The position numbers were made by a program, and so were the translations under genes. From Paralimibaculum aggregatum (GTDB taxonomy: Bacteria; Pseudomonadota; Alphaproteobacteria; Rhodobacterales; Rhodobacteraceae): 64,000 nucleotides of DNA. Numbering within the stretch: the stretch's first letter is position 1; every line of letters starts with the position of its first letter. Below, piece after piece: positions 8,547-18,086 of the stretch. Under the pieces are notes generated by a model, which searched no databases, was not told where the DNA came from, and was given only the letters and a program-made list of their open reading frames with translations. The DNA lies in the NCBI RefSeq assembly GCF_030270585.1, contig NZ_BSYI01000020.1, positions 1 to 64,000 of the forward strand, in the 5' to 3' direction.

Positions 8547-11039
8547 ATGGCAGGCGAGCACGGAACCAACCGTCGCCTTGCTCCGTTGGCGTGGGCGCTG
8601 GCGGGGGCTGCGTTGGCATGCGTTCCGGCAACCGCACCCGCCGAGGTGCCGCTGCCGCCCGAGCGGCCGAGCCACAACCTCTTCGGCGTCACCGGGCTGA
8701 TCGACACGCCCACCGCCCAGATGCAGCCCGATGCGCAGATCTCGCTGACCTCCTCCTATTTCGGGGGGTTCTACCGCAACACCGTCTCCTTCCAGGTGCT
8801 GCCCTTCCTCGAGGGCGCCTTCCGCTACAGCGTGCTCGACGAGTTCTTCCCGGACGACAGCGTCCGCCGAGCGCTCTACGACCGCAGCTTCGACGTGAAG
8901 CTGCGCCTCGTCGAGGAGGGCGTCTACTGGCCGAGCGTCGCGGTCGGCCTGCAGGATTTCCTCGGCACCGGCGTCTATTCCGGCGAATACGTCGTCGCCT
9001 CGAAGGACTTCCTCGGCGGCGATCTCACGGTGACCGGCGGCATGGGCTGGGGCCGCTTCGCCTCGCTGAACGGCTTCAACAACCCGATCGGCTGGTATCT
9101 CGACAGCTTCCGCACCCGCGAGGAGCCGCGCTCCGGCGGCGGCGACGTGAATTTCGGCAGCTTCTTCAAGGGCGATGCCGGCTTCTTCGGCGGCGTCTCC
9201 TGGCGCACCCCGCTCGACGGGCTGTCACTGAAGATCGAGTATTCCAACGACGCCTATACCCGCGAGCAGGAGTTCTCGGATTTCGACCAGTCGATCCCGA
9301 TCAATCTCGGCATCGAGTACCGGCCGACGAGCTGGGCGGAGATCGGCGCATACTACATGTATGGCCAGGAGTTCGGCCTGCGCCTCACCCTCTCGGGCAA
9401 CATCCTCGACCCGGCCTTCGGCGCCGAGGACGAGCCGGCGCCGCTGCCGGTGCTGCCCCGGCCGGTGGACGATGCCGCCCGCGCCCGCGCCGCGGCCGAG
9501 CTCGGCGAGGTGCGCGACCTGATCGACGGCGCCCGCAGCTCCAGCTTCTTCGGCGAGGCGCCGATCGCCGGCGTCACCGTGGAGGAGCGCCTCGGCGGCG
9601 TGCGCTGGGCCCGCGCCCGGCTCGCCGCCTCGGCCGACCATGCCTGCCCGGTGACCGAGGCGCGGGCGATCGACGCGGAATACGGCGTGGTGGACGCGGT
9701 CTCCTTCGAGACCCCGGACGGCGCGGTGGTCTGCACCCTGGCGCTGCGCCCGGCGGGCGAGACGGCGATCCGCCTCACCCGCCGCGCGGCGCTCGACTAC
9801 CCGACCGGCTGGGCCGGCGACCCGGACCGGGAGGCGGCGATCCGGGCGCGGCTGGCCGAGGACATGGCGGGCAACGGCGTCCGGCTCGTCGCGCTCACCC
9901 TCGAGCCGACCGCCGCGACGCTGTTGATCGAGAACGACCGGTTCAACCAGATGCCGCGGGCGATCGGCCGCGCCGCGCGCTCGATGGCGCGGGTCCTGCC
10001 GCCCTCGGTGGAGCGCTTCGAGATCGTGCCGGTGGAGGCCGGCGTGCCGACCGTGACGGTGGCGTTCGCCCGCTCGGTGCTGGAGGACCGGGTCGACCGG
10101 CCGGATGCGGCGCATCTCACCTGGTCGACCGCCGAGGTCACCGATGCGCCGCGGCTCTCGGGCGCGGCGCTCGAGCAGGCCCTCGGGGCGTATCCGCAGC
10201 TCGCCTGGGCGATCGAGCCGCTGATCCCGGTCTCGCTGTTCGATCCGGACGAGCCGGTGCGCGCCGACCTGCAGCTCGCGATCTCGGGCAGCGTCGCCTT
10301 CGCCCCGGGCGCCTCGGTCACCGGCACGCTGACCAAGCGCATCGTCGGCAATCTCGACGACATCACCCGCACCTCCGACAGCACGCTGCCGCATGTGCGC
10401 TCGGATTTCGCGGAGTATCTCGACGAGGGCGATCCCGGCCTCACGCGGCTGACCGCGGACTATGTGACCAAGCTCGCGCCCTCGGTCTATGGCCGGGTCT
10501 CGGGCGGCCTGCTCGAGCGGATGTTCGCCGGCATCCAGGGCGAGCTGCTGTGGCGGCCGGCCGACCAGTCCTGGGGCGTCGGCGGCGAGATCGCCTATGT
10601 CCGCCAGCGCGATTTCGACACGCTGTTCGACCTGCAGGCCTATGACGTCGTCACCGGCCATGTCTCGCTCTACTGGGACACGCCGTTCCACGGGCTCTCG
10701 CTGCAGCTCGATGCCGGGCGCTACCTGGCGGGGGACTGGGGCGGCACGGTCGGCGTCAAGCGGCGCTTCTCCAACGGCTGGGAGATCGGCGCCTTCGCCA
10801 CCTTCACCGATGTCTCCTTCGACGAGTTCGGCGAGGGCAGCTTCGACAAGGGGATCTATGTCTCGATCCCGCTCAACTGGACCCTGCCCTACGAGAGCCG
10901 CTCGCGGCTCGCCTCGGTGATCCGGCCGCTCTCGCGCGATGGCGGGCAGCGGCTGCAGATCGCCAACCGCCTGAACCCGCTGGTCGAGGATCTCGGCAGC
11001 GGCCCGCTGGCCAGCCGCTCGGAAGGGTTCTGGGAATGA
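8547..11039 (+). CDS. yjbH: YjbH/GfcD-like outer-membrane exopolysaccharide protein
   Basis: 830 residues with a signal peptide (about 1-33, ending near APAEV). YjbH/GfcD proteins are large beta-rich outer-membrane proteins encoded with group 4 capsule or exopolysaccharide genes. Seen: the family opening NLFGVTGLIDTPTAQMQPDAQ near residue 44, SYFGGFYRNTVSFQVLPFLEGAFRYS, and a C-terminal half rich in alternating strands (about 560-830) with YDVVTGHVSLYW and KGIYVSIPL. Length is somewhat above the 700-residue E. coli homologue. AGGAGGG lies 3 bases before the ATG. The stop overlaps the yjbF start by 4 bases. The polymer it serves is unknown; no polymerase or flippase genes are in view. Confidence 0.9.
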   Translation: MAGEHGTNRRLAPLAWALAGAALACVPATAPAEVPLPPERPSHNLFGVTGLIDTPTAQMQPDAQISLTSSYFGGFYRNTVSFQVLPFLEGAFRYSVLDEFFPDDSVRRALYDRSFDVKLRLVEEGVYWPSVAVGLQDFLGTGVYSGEYVVASKDFLGGDLTVTGGMGWGRFASLNGFNNPIGWYLDSFRTREEPRSGGGDVNFGSFFKGDAGFFGGVSWRTPLDGLSLKIEYSNDAYTREQEFSDFDQSIPINLGIEYRPTSWAEIGAYYMYGQEFGLRLTLSGNILDPAFGAEDEPAPLPVLPRPVDDAARARAAAELGEVRDLIDGARSSSFFGEAPIAGVTVEERLGGVRWARARLAASADHACPVTEARAIDAEYGVVDAVSFETPDGAVVCTLALRPAGETAIRLTRRAALDYPTGWAGDPDREAAIRARLAEDMAGNGVRLVALTLEPTAATLLIENDRFNQMPRAIGRAARSMARVLPPSVERFEIVPVEAGVPTVTVAFARSVLEDRVDRPDAAHLTWSTAEVTDAPRLSGAALEQALGAYPQLAWAIEPLIPVSLFDPDEPVRADLQLAISGSVAFAPGASVTGTLTKRIVGNLDDITRTSDSTLPHVRSDFAEYLDEGDPGLTRLTADYVTKLAPSVYGRVSGGLLERMFAGIQGELLWRPADQSWGVGGEIAYVRQRDFDTLFDLQAYDVVTGHVSLYWDTPFHGLSLQLDAGRYLAGDWGGTVGVKRRFSNGWEIGAFATFTDVSFDEFGEGSFDKGIYVSIPLNWTLPYESRSRLASVIRPLSRDGGQRLQIANRLNPLVEDLGSGPLASRSEGFWE

Positions 11040-11728
11040 CCGGGGCGCGCGCAGCCCTGGCCGCGCTGCTGCTGGGCGGGCTCCTCGCCGGTTGCTCGTC
11101 GCAGGGGCCGACCGATCTCGGCAAGGTCGGGCTGCTGGCCTGGGATGCGGTTGCGCCGGCGCCCGAGGCGCCCGCCCCGCTGCCCGACCGCGCCGCGCTC
11201 GAGGCCACCGGGGCGGCGGTGATCCGGCTGGCAGGCAGCGCCGGCCCGCCGGGCTATGTGGCGGCGCTGGCGGACAATGGCGGCTATGTCACCTATCAGG
11301 ACGCCGCCGGCCGCGCGGTGGTGCTGCACGGTGCCGCGATCGCCCGCACCCACGGCTTCGGACACGACCTGACGGGCCTGCGCACCGCCCGCGAGGACCC
11401 GGTGAGCCATCCGCGCCCGCTGATCGCCTGGCCCGGCCAGGTGGTGCGCGAGTACCAGTACCGGGTGAAGGACGGCGCGGCCTATTCCGTCGTGCTGACC
11501 TGCCTCTTCGAGCGCGGGCCGCGGCAGCATATCGAGATCCTCGGGCGGCGCCACCAGGTGGTCGAGGTGGCGGAGCGCTGCGCCAACCACCGCCGGCGGG
11601 TGGAGAACCGCCACTGGGTCGAGGCGGAGACCGGGCGGATCTGGCGCAGCGCGCAGTGGATCGGCCCCTTCGAGGACCCGCTGACGCTGGAGATCGTCAC
11701 GCCCTACCGCCCCGCGCGGCGCTGGTAG
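11036..11728 (+). CDS. yjbF: YjbF/GfcB-family outer-membrane lipoprotein
   Basis: 230 residues with a lipoprotein signal ending LLAGC (Cys at 20), so lipid-anchored, probably to the outer membrane. The rest has the YjbF/GfcB pattern: FGHDLTGLR near 110, a central VVREYQYRVKDG, and VVEVAERCANHRRRVENRHWVEAETGRIWRS towards the end. The start overlaps the yjbH stop by ATGA. Enterobacterial loci carry yjbE-yjbF-yjbG-yjbH; here the order is yjbH-yjbF and no yjbG is present. Confidence 0.88.
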   Translation: MTGARAALAALLLGGLLAGCSSQGPTDLGKVGLLAWDAVAPAPEAPAPLPDRAALEATGAAVIRLAGSAGPPGYVAALADNGGYVTYQDAAGRAVVLHGAAIARTHGFGHDLTGLRTAREDPVSHPRPLIAWPGQVVREYQYRVKDGAAYSVVLTCLFERGPRQHIEILGRRHQVVEVAERCANHRRRVENRHWVEAETGRIWRSAQWIGPFEDPLTLEIVTPYRPARRW

Positions 11729-11773
11729 GTCCGCCCGCGCGCCGGCGGCCTGCCCGGCCGTCAATCGCTGCCG

Positions 11774-12085
11774 TCAGTCGCCGCCGGTATAGGGCAGCGG
11801 GATGGTCTCGCCGCTGCCGCCGGTGTTGAGCAGGCCCAGCGTCGCGCCGAGAAGGAGCGACGGCGCCGTGGGCTCGACCTTGCGGCCGGGGATACGGCCC
11901 GCGAGCGCCGGGTCGAGCGGCGCCGCGGCGAGCCCGCCGGCCTGCACCTCCGCCATGGGCGCCGGAGCCAGAGCCGCGGTCTCGGGCAGGGGTTCCTCCG
12001 CCGCCACCGGCAGGCAGAGGAACGCGGCCAGCAGCCCCGCCCCGAAGGCGGCGCGCAGGCCGGATCGCGTTCTTGCGGGCACCAT
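11774..12085 (-). CDS. Small exported protein of unknown family
   Basis: 103 residues from the ATG at 12085, which has AGGGAG about 10 bases upstream; a longer frame from 12124 exists. Residues 1-30 form a clear signal peptide (Arg-rich start, hydrophobic core, AEEP after the likely cleavage). The mature part is Ala/Pro-rich and ends LLLGATLGLLNTGGSGETIP, a Gly/Thr-rich end. I do not recognise the family. It converges on yjbF, leaving 45 bases, and lies 48 bases downstream of rluB. Small Gly/Thr/Ser-rich exported proteins (YjbE, GfcA) occur beside yjbF in enterobacteria, so a similar role is possible but is only a guess. Confidence 0.6.
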   Translation of the reverse strand: MVPARTRSGLRAAFGAGLLAAFLCLPVAAEEPLPETAALAPAPMAEVQAGGLAAAPLDPALAGRIPGRKVEPTAPSLLLGATLGLLNTGGSGETIPLPYTGGD

Positions 12086-12133
12086 CGTCGCGGGCTCCCT
12101 TGCTGCTCGCGCGAAGCCTAGCACGGGCCGGCC

Positions 12134-13153
<1,020 letters not shown>

Positions 13154-13309
13154 GCGCAGCCACTAGCAGAGCCCGCGCCCGCTGGCCAGCGCCGCCGCCG
13201 GCCCGCGGCGCCGTCCTTCACGCTGGCGCAAGGGTCTTTTGAGCGCCCGCCGGTTTTTCGCGGCGGCGCGGCGGCTAGGTGAAGGGGCAGGCAAACCGAG
13301 GAGGACGCG

Positions 13310-14302
13310 ATGGGCCTGCTGATCGACGGCAAATGGCACGACCGCTGGTACGACACGCGGAAATCGGACGGCAAGTTCGTGCGCGACAGCGCGAAGTTCC
13401 GCAACTGGGTGACCGCGGACGGCGCCCCCGGCCCCTCCGGCGAGGGCGGCTTCCGGGCCGAGAGCGGGCGCTATCACCTCTATGTGAGCCTGGCCTGCCC
13501 CTGGGCGCATCGCACGCTGATCTTCCGCAGCCTGAAGGGGCTGGCCGATCACGTCACCGTCGATGTCGTGCACCCGCTGATGCAGGGCGAGGGCTGGACC
13601 TTCGACACCGGGCGCCCCGGCGCCACCGGCGACAGCCTCGGCGGCCGGCGCTTCCTGCGCGAGGTCTATACCGATGCGGTGCCGGAGGCCTCCGGCCGCG
13701 TCACCGTGCCGGTGCTCTGGGACAAGGCCCGCGGCACCATCGTCTCGAACGAGAGCGCCGAGATCATCCGGATGCTCAACAGCGCCTTCGACGGCATCAC
13801 CGGCAACCGCGACGACTACTATCCCGCACCGCTTCGCGACGAGATCGACGCGGTGAACGCGCGCATCTACGACACGGTGAACAACGGGGTCTACAAGGCC
13901 GGCTTCGCGACCACGCAGGCGGCCCACGAGGAGGCGGTGCGCGCGCTCTTCGAGAGCCTCGACTGGCTGGAGGCGCGGCTCTCCGCCCGGCGCTATCTCA
14001 TGGGCGACCGGATCACCGAGGCCGACTGGCGGCTCTTCACCACGCTGGTGCGCTTCGATGCGGTCTATGTCGGGCACTTCAAGTGCAACATCCGGCGGAT
14101 CGCCGACTATGCCAGCCTCTCGGGCTATCTGCGCGAGCTCTACCAGTGGCCCGGCATCGCCGCGACGGTGAGCCTCGACCACATCAAGTACCACTATTAT
14201 GCCAGCCACCAGACGATCAACCCGACCGGGCTGGTGCCGCTGGGCCCGGCGCTCGAGCTCGGCGCGCCGCATGGGCGGGACCATCTGAGGCGCGCCGCCT
14301 GA
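13310..14302 (+). CDS. yqjG: Glutathionyl-hydroquinone reductase
   Basis: 330 residues, the normal length. These Xi-class GST-like enzymes reduce glutathionyl-hydroquinones to free hydroquinones. Seen: GLLIDGKWHD at the start, the active-site Cys in SLACPWAHRTL near residue 63, and the typical SNESAEIIRMLN near 146. The C-terminal domain carries MGDRITEADWRLFTTLVRFDAVYVGHFKCN near 228 and YHYYASHQTINPTGLVP near 301, both hallmark blocks. GAGGAGG precedes the ATG by 5 bases. It stands alone between the divergent rluB and a converging two-gene unit. Confidence 0.95.
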   Translation: MGLLIDGKWHDRWYDTRKSDGKFVRDSAKFRNWVTADGAPGPSGEGGFRAESGRYHLYVSLACPWAHRTLIFRSLKGLADHVTVDVVHPLMQGEGWTFDTGRPGATGDSLGGRRFLREVYTDAVPEASGRVTVPVLWDKARGTIVSNESAEIIRMLNSAFDGITGNRDDYYPAPLRDEIDAVNARIYDTVNNGVYKAGFATTQAAHEEAVRALFESLDWLEARLSARRYLMGDRITEADWRLFTTLVRFDAVYVGHFKCNIRRIADYASLSGYLRELYQWPGIAATVSLDHIKYHYYASHQTINPTGLVPLGPALELGAPHGRDHLRRAA

Positions 14303-14313
14303 CGCGCGGCAGT

Positions 14314-14341
14314 CAAAACGGCCGGGCACGGGCGCCCGGCC
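14314..14341 (-). terminator. Intrinsic terminator for the dsbA-like/membrane-protein unit
   Basis: GGCCGGGC (14320-14327) pairs with GCCCGGCC (14334-14341) around a 6-base loop. Read leftward, the stem is followed by TTTTGA, so it suits the leftward transcript whose last gene ends at 14371. It lies 12 bases beyond the stop of the converging yqjG gene and may also hinder readthrough from that side. Confidence 0.6.
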
Positions 14342-14370
14342 GGCTCATCCGCCCGCAATGCGGGGCGCGG

Positions 14371-14865
14371 TCAGCGGAAGGCGACGAGGAAGAGCGCGGT
14401 CCCGACCAGCATGATCGCCTGCAGCCCGATCAGCCAGTTGTGCGAGGCGCCGAGGCGCTGGATCTCCGAGGCCACCGCCTCCTCGCCGCGATTGCGTGCC
14501 GCGGCCACGCGGTGCTGCGCCTCGCGGATCTGCAGCCGCGCCGGCTCGGTCTGGATCACGAAGACCCCGGCCAGCAGCAGGTAGAAGGCGAGCGTGGAGT
14601 AGAGCCCCATCCCGATCAGCTTGAGCCCGGTCACCGCCGCGACGATGCCGACCAGCATCAGCACGAGGAACCGCGGCCCGGCGACCCGCGGCCCGCCGGC
14701 GACCTTCCGGGCCTCCTCGTCGGAGATCCGGTTGGCGCAGTTCATCAGCGGGCACAGCCGGCGCGAGGCGAAGGACCAGACCACGAAGGCCGCGAGCACC
14801 GGCACCGCGCCCCAGGCGACCGGATCGGCCGACAGCGCGCGCAATTCGTCGACAAGCATGTTCAT
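14371..14865 (-). CDS. Small inner-membrane protein of unknown function
   Basis: 164 residues with about four hydrophobic segments (near 17-33, 68-84, 87-105 and 146-162) and a loop between the first two containing CPLMNCANRISDEEARK. A short charged stretch (about 108-140) lies on one side before the last segment. I recognise no family. The start overlaps the stop of the DsbA-like gene by 4 bases, so it is coupled to a thiol oxidoreductase; its own two Cys residues (near 38 and 43) could interact with it, which is speculation. Confidence 0.7.
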   Translation of the reverse strand: MNMLVDELRALSADPVAWGAVPVLAAFVVWSFASRRLCPLMNCANRISDEEARKVAGGPRVAGPRFLVLMLVGIVAAVTGLKLIGMGLYSTLAFYLLLAGVFVIQTEPARLQIREAQHRVAAARNRGEEAVASEIQRLGASHNWLIGLQAIMLVGTALFLVAFR

Positions 14866-15548
14866 GGCGTTGCTCCTCCCGGTGCAGCCCCGTCCCCGTT
14901 CCCTGCCTCTGCCTCGGCGATCGCGGCGGACAGCTCGCGGATCACCCGGACCCAGGTCTCGGTCTCCTGCGCGCCCTGGATCACGTAGCGCCCGTTGATC
15001 ACGAAGCAGGGCACCCCGCTGACCCCCATGCGCCGGGCCTCGTCGTCCTCGGCCGCGAGCTCGGCCCGGTCGGCCTCGCCCTCGAGCAGCCGCGCGACCA
15101 CGGCGCCGTCCATGCCGGCTTCCCCGGCGATCGCGGTGAGCACCTCGGGCGCGGAGATGTCGGCGCCCTCGACGAAATAGCTGCGGAACAGCCCGTCGGC
15201 GACGGCGTTCTGCACGCCCTCGGCCTCGGCCCAGCGCAGCAGGCGGTGCGCGTCCAGCGTGTCCGGCGTGCGGCGGATCAGGTCGAAGCGGGTCTCGAGC
15301 CCGCTCTCCCGCGCCACCGCCTCGATCCGGCCATAGATCCGGTCGGCGCCCTCGCGGCCGCCGAACTTGGCGTCGAGATAGGCCTGTCGCTCCATCCCCT
15401 CGCGCGGCATGTCCGGGTTGAGCCGGAAGATGCGCCAGCGGCGGATGAACGGGTCATGGCCCAGCTCGGCAATGGCGGCATCGAGCCGGGCCTTGCCGAT
15501 ATAGCACCACGGGCAGATCGGGTCGGAGATGATGTCGAGCGGGATCAT
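14862..15548 (-). CDS. DsbA-family (FrnE-like) thiol oxidoreductase
   Basis: 228 residues with no signal peptide, so cytoplasmic. It has the DsbA thioredoxin fold with an inserted helical domain: CPWC at residues 12-15 within ISDPICPWCYIGKARLD, a helical middle (about 50-150) with DTLDAHRLLRWAEAEG, and MGVSGVPCFVINGRYVIQGAQ near 175 with the cis-Pro loop. This is the FrnE / 2-hydroxychromene-2-carboxylate isomerase-like group; CPWC favours a dithiol-disulfide role over the isomerase. It overlaps the downstream membrane-protein gene by 4 bases. Confidence 0.9.
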   Translation of the reverse strand: MIPLDIISDPICPWCYIGKARLDAAIAELGHDPFIRRWRIFRLNPDMPREGMERQAYLDAKFGGREGADRIYGRIEAVARESGLETRFDLIRRTPDTLDAHRLLRWAEAEGVQNAVADGLFRSYFVEGADISAPEVLTAIAGEAGMDGAVVARLLEGEADRAELAAEDDEARRMGVSGVPCFVINGRYVIQGAQETETWVRVIRELSAAIAEAEAGNGDGAAPGGATP

Positions 15549-15667
15549 GGCGCAAAGATAGGCGATGCGGCGGCCCGCGGAAAGGCCGGAGCGCCGCGGC
15601 GCGCGCCCGCGTGAGGCAGGTTTGCGCCTGCGTCAAGGCTCGGACCGGGGCGCCTCGCCGGGCTCGC

Positions 15668-17224
15668 TCAGCCGGTGTCGCGGCGATGCGCCGCCACCAG
15701 GCTGCGCCGGATCACCTTGCCGTTCGGCGTGCGCGGCAGCGCCGGCACCTCGATCCAGAGCTTGGGGATCTTGTAGCCGGCAAGCCGCCCCGCCGCCCAG
15801 TCGGTCAGCGCGGCCTCGCCCGGCCAGCCGCCGCGCGGCACCACGAAACCCGCGATCAGCGCCAGGTCGGCGCGCACCGGCAGCTCCGCCACGGCGATCT
15901 CGGCAACGCCGGGATGCGCCTCCATCGCCGCCTCGACCTCGAGCGGGCTGACCCGGTAGCCGAGCGCGGTCATCACCTCGTCGGCCCGGCCGAGATGGGT
16001 GACATAGCCGTCGGCATCCATCCGCGCCCGGTCGCCGGTCAGGAACCACTCCCCGGCCATCGCCGCCGCGGTGCCGGCCGCATCCTGCCAGTAGCCGAGC
16101 ATCAGGCCGGGATCGCGGCGCGAGACGGCGAGCATCCCCTCGGCGCCCACGGCCGCCGGCGCGCCCGCGGCATCGACCACCGCGACGCGCCGCCCCTGCT
16201 GCGGCCGGCCCGCGGTGCCGGCACGGGGCGCGACCGCGGGGCTCGAGGAGACATAGGTGGAGATCTCCGACATCCCCAGCGCCTCGTAGAGCGGCTTGCC
16301 GGTCGCCTCCGTCCAGGCCGCGGCGAGCGCCTCGGGCATCTTCTCCCCGGCGGTCAGCCCGTGGCGGAGCCCGGCGAAGCTCGCGTGCAGCGCCCCCCCG
16401 GCGCGCAGCATCTGGCGGTAGACCCCCGGCACCGCGGCGAAGATCGTCGCGTTCTCGGCCGCGGCGAGGCGCGGCCAGATGCCGGCATCCCGCGGGCCGG
16501 TGTGGATCACCGTGGACGCCCCCGCCGCCCAGGGGTCGATCAGGCCGGCCCCCAGCGTGTAGGTCCAGTTGAAGGCGCCGGCATGGAGCACCCGGTCGCC
16601 CGGCTCCAGCCCGTACCAGCCCTGCCACATCATCCTGCGCGCCCAGGCCGAGCGCTGCGCGTGCAGCACCCCCTTGGCGCGCCCGCCGGTGCCGGAGGTG
16701 AAGATCAGGAAGGCCGGGTCCTCGGCGCCGGTATCCGCGAACTCCGCGGGCGGGCCGGCGAGGCGCACATCGAGCCGGTCGAGCGGGATCGCCTCGGCGC
16801 CCTCCGGCAGCGGCGGCGCCGCGCCCTCATGGACGGCGAAGCGCGGGCCGACGGCCTCGGCCAGCGGTTCGAGCTCGTGCGGGGTGAGCTGCGTCGAGAC
16901 CGGCACCGCCACGCCCCCGGCCGCCACCGTGGCGAGAAAGAGCAGCGGGAACTCGACCCGGTTGCCGATCGCCAGCAGCACCCGGTCGCCGCGCCCGAGC
17001 CCGGCCGCAAGCAGCCCGCCGGCCAGCGCCAGCACCCGCGCCTCGAGATCGGCATGGCTCCAGCGCTCCGGCGGGCCCTCGGCGCCGACGACGCTGAGCG
17101 CGATCTCCCCGGCCCGCGGGCCGCGGGCGGCGGCGAGCGCATGGGCGGCCAGGTTGAAGCGCGCCGGGCAGGGCTCGGGCGGGCCGGCATCGAAGAGGCT
17201 GAGGGCGGGATCGGGGAGACACAT
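15668..17224 (-). CDS. AMP-forming acyl-CoA synthetase (medium-chain/benzoate-CoA ligase type)
   Basis: 518 residues from the ATG at 17224 (GGAAAGG about 10 bases upstream). It activates a carboxylic acid to its CoA ester via an acyl-adenylate. Seen: FLIFTSGTGGRAKGVLHAQ near 175 (AMP-binding loop), EALGMSEISTYVSSSP near 325, GEWFLTGDRARMDADGYVTHLGRADEV near 410, and the C-terminal catalytic Lys in PRTPNGKVIRR near 505. The arrangement resembles ACSM and benzoate-CoA ligases, but substrate is not readable. It is third in a leftward unit after another ligase and 3-hydroxybutyrate dehydrogenase, 46 bases downstream of the latter. Confidence 0.9.
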   Translation of the reverse strand: MCLPDPALSLFDAGPPEPCPARFNLAAHALAAARGPRAGEIALSVVGAEGPPERWSHADLEARVLALAGGLLAAGLGRGDRVLLAIGNRVEFPLLFLATVAAGGVAVPVSTQLTPHELEPLAEAVGPRFAVHEGAAPPLPEGAEAIPLDRLDVRLAGPPAEFADTGAEDPAFLIFTSGTGGRAKGVLHAQRSAWARRMMWQGWYGLEPGDRVLHAGAFNWTYTLGAGLIDPWAAGASTVIHTGPRDAGIWPRLAAAENATIFAAVPGVYRQMLRAGGALHASFAGLRHGLTAGEKMPEALAAAWTEATGKPLYEALGMSEISTYVSSSPAVAPRAGTAGRPQQGRRVAVVDAAGAPAAVGAEGMLAVSRRDPGLMLGYWQDAAGTAAAMAGEWFLTGDRARMDADGYVTHLGRADEVMTALGYRVSPLEVEAAMEAHPGVAEIAVAELPVRADLALIAGFVVPRGGWPGEAALTDWAAGRLAGYKIPKLWIEVPALPRTPNGKVIRRSLVAAHRRDTG

Positions 17225-17270
17225 GGCCGGCACCTTTCCACGCCCCGACGCGCCGCGCAACGTGGCTGCG

Positions 17271-18086
17271 CTATTGCGCCGTCCAGCCGCCATCGACCGG
17301 GATCGACGTGCCCGTCACGTTGTGCGCGATCGGCGCGCAGAGCCAGAGCGCCAGCGCACCGATCTCGGCCGGGTCGGAGGTCCGCCGCGAGGGCTGTTTC
17401 TCAGCGAGCAGCGACGCGATCCCCGCCGCCCGGTCGCCGCCATGCGCCGCCGCACGCGCCTCGATCTGCGGCGCGATGATCGCCGTCTCGGTCCAGCCCG
17501 GGCAGATGCAGTTGACCGTGACGCCGCCGCTCTCGCGGCTGCCGGCGCCGGCATATTCCAGCGCCGCGACCCGGCTCAGCCCGACCAGCCCGAACTTGGA
17601 GGAGACGTAGGGCGCCTTCTCCACCGAGGCGACCAGCCCGTGCACCGAGGCGATGTTGACCACCCGCCCGTAGCCCCGCGCGGCCATCGCCGGCAGCGCC
17701 CGGCGCATGGTGTGGAACGGCCCGGAGAGGTTGACCGCGAGCACCGCGTCCCAGATCTCCGGCGTCGCCTCGGCCAGGCTCACGGTGCGCTGGATGCCGG
17801 CATTGTTGACCAGGATGTCCACCCCGCCCCAGCCCTCGGCGGCATCCATCATCGCGTCGATCGCGGCGGGATCGCGGAGATCGGCAGCGAAGCGCCGGAC
17901 CTCCGGCGCCCCCGCCCCGGCCAGCGCCGCCTCGGCCGCGGCGAAGCCCTCCGGCTCCGCCAGCCCGTGCAGCCCGATGCGCGCGCCGGCGCCGGCCAGC
18001 GCCTCGGCGATGGCCAGCCCGATGCCCTGCACCGAACCGGTGACCAGCGCCCGCCGGCCCTCGAGAAACCGCCCCATGCCCTGCAT
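17271..18086 (-). CDS. bdhA: D-3-hydroxybutyrate dehydrogenase (SDR family)
   Basis: 271 residues. Interconverts 3-hydroxybutyrate and acetoacetate with NAD. Seen: the cofactor loop TGSVQGIG near 17, VNNAGIQ near 90, the catalytic Ser in ASVHGLVASVEKAPYVSSKFG near 146 with Tyr and Lys following, CPGWTETAIIAPQIE near 195, and LLAEKQPSRRTSDPAEIG. The AxVHG, CPGW and LLxEKQPS blocks are typical of BdhA and not of general SDRs. The start directly follows the stop of the upstream ligase gene and has GGAGGAGGG before it; an internal ATG at 18077 is less likely. The link with two acyl-CoA ligases suggests use of ketone bodies or released polyhydroxybutyrate units. Confidence 0.85.
   Translation of the reverse strand: MQGMGRFLEGRRALVTGSVQGIGLAIAEALAGAGARIGLHGLAEPEGFAAAEAALAGAGAPEVRRFAADLRDPAAIDAMMDAAEGWGGVDILVNNAGIQRTVSLAEATPEIWDAVLAVNLSGPFHTMRRALPAMAARGYGRVVNIASVHGLVASVEKAPYVSSKFGLVGLSRVAALEYAGAGSRESGGVTVNCICPGWTETAIIAPQIEARAAAHGGDRAAGIASLLAEKQPSRRTSDPAEIGALALWLCAPIAHNVTGTSIPVDGGWTAQ

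Noticed and set aside
15612-15640. TTGCGCCTGCGTCAA upstream of the DsbA-like gene as an FNR box
   Set aside because: The half sites are 5 bases apart, not 4, and only TTG/CAA are symmetric.
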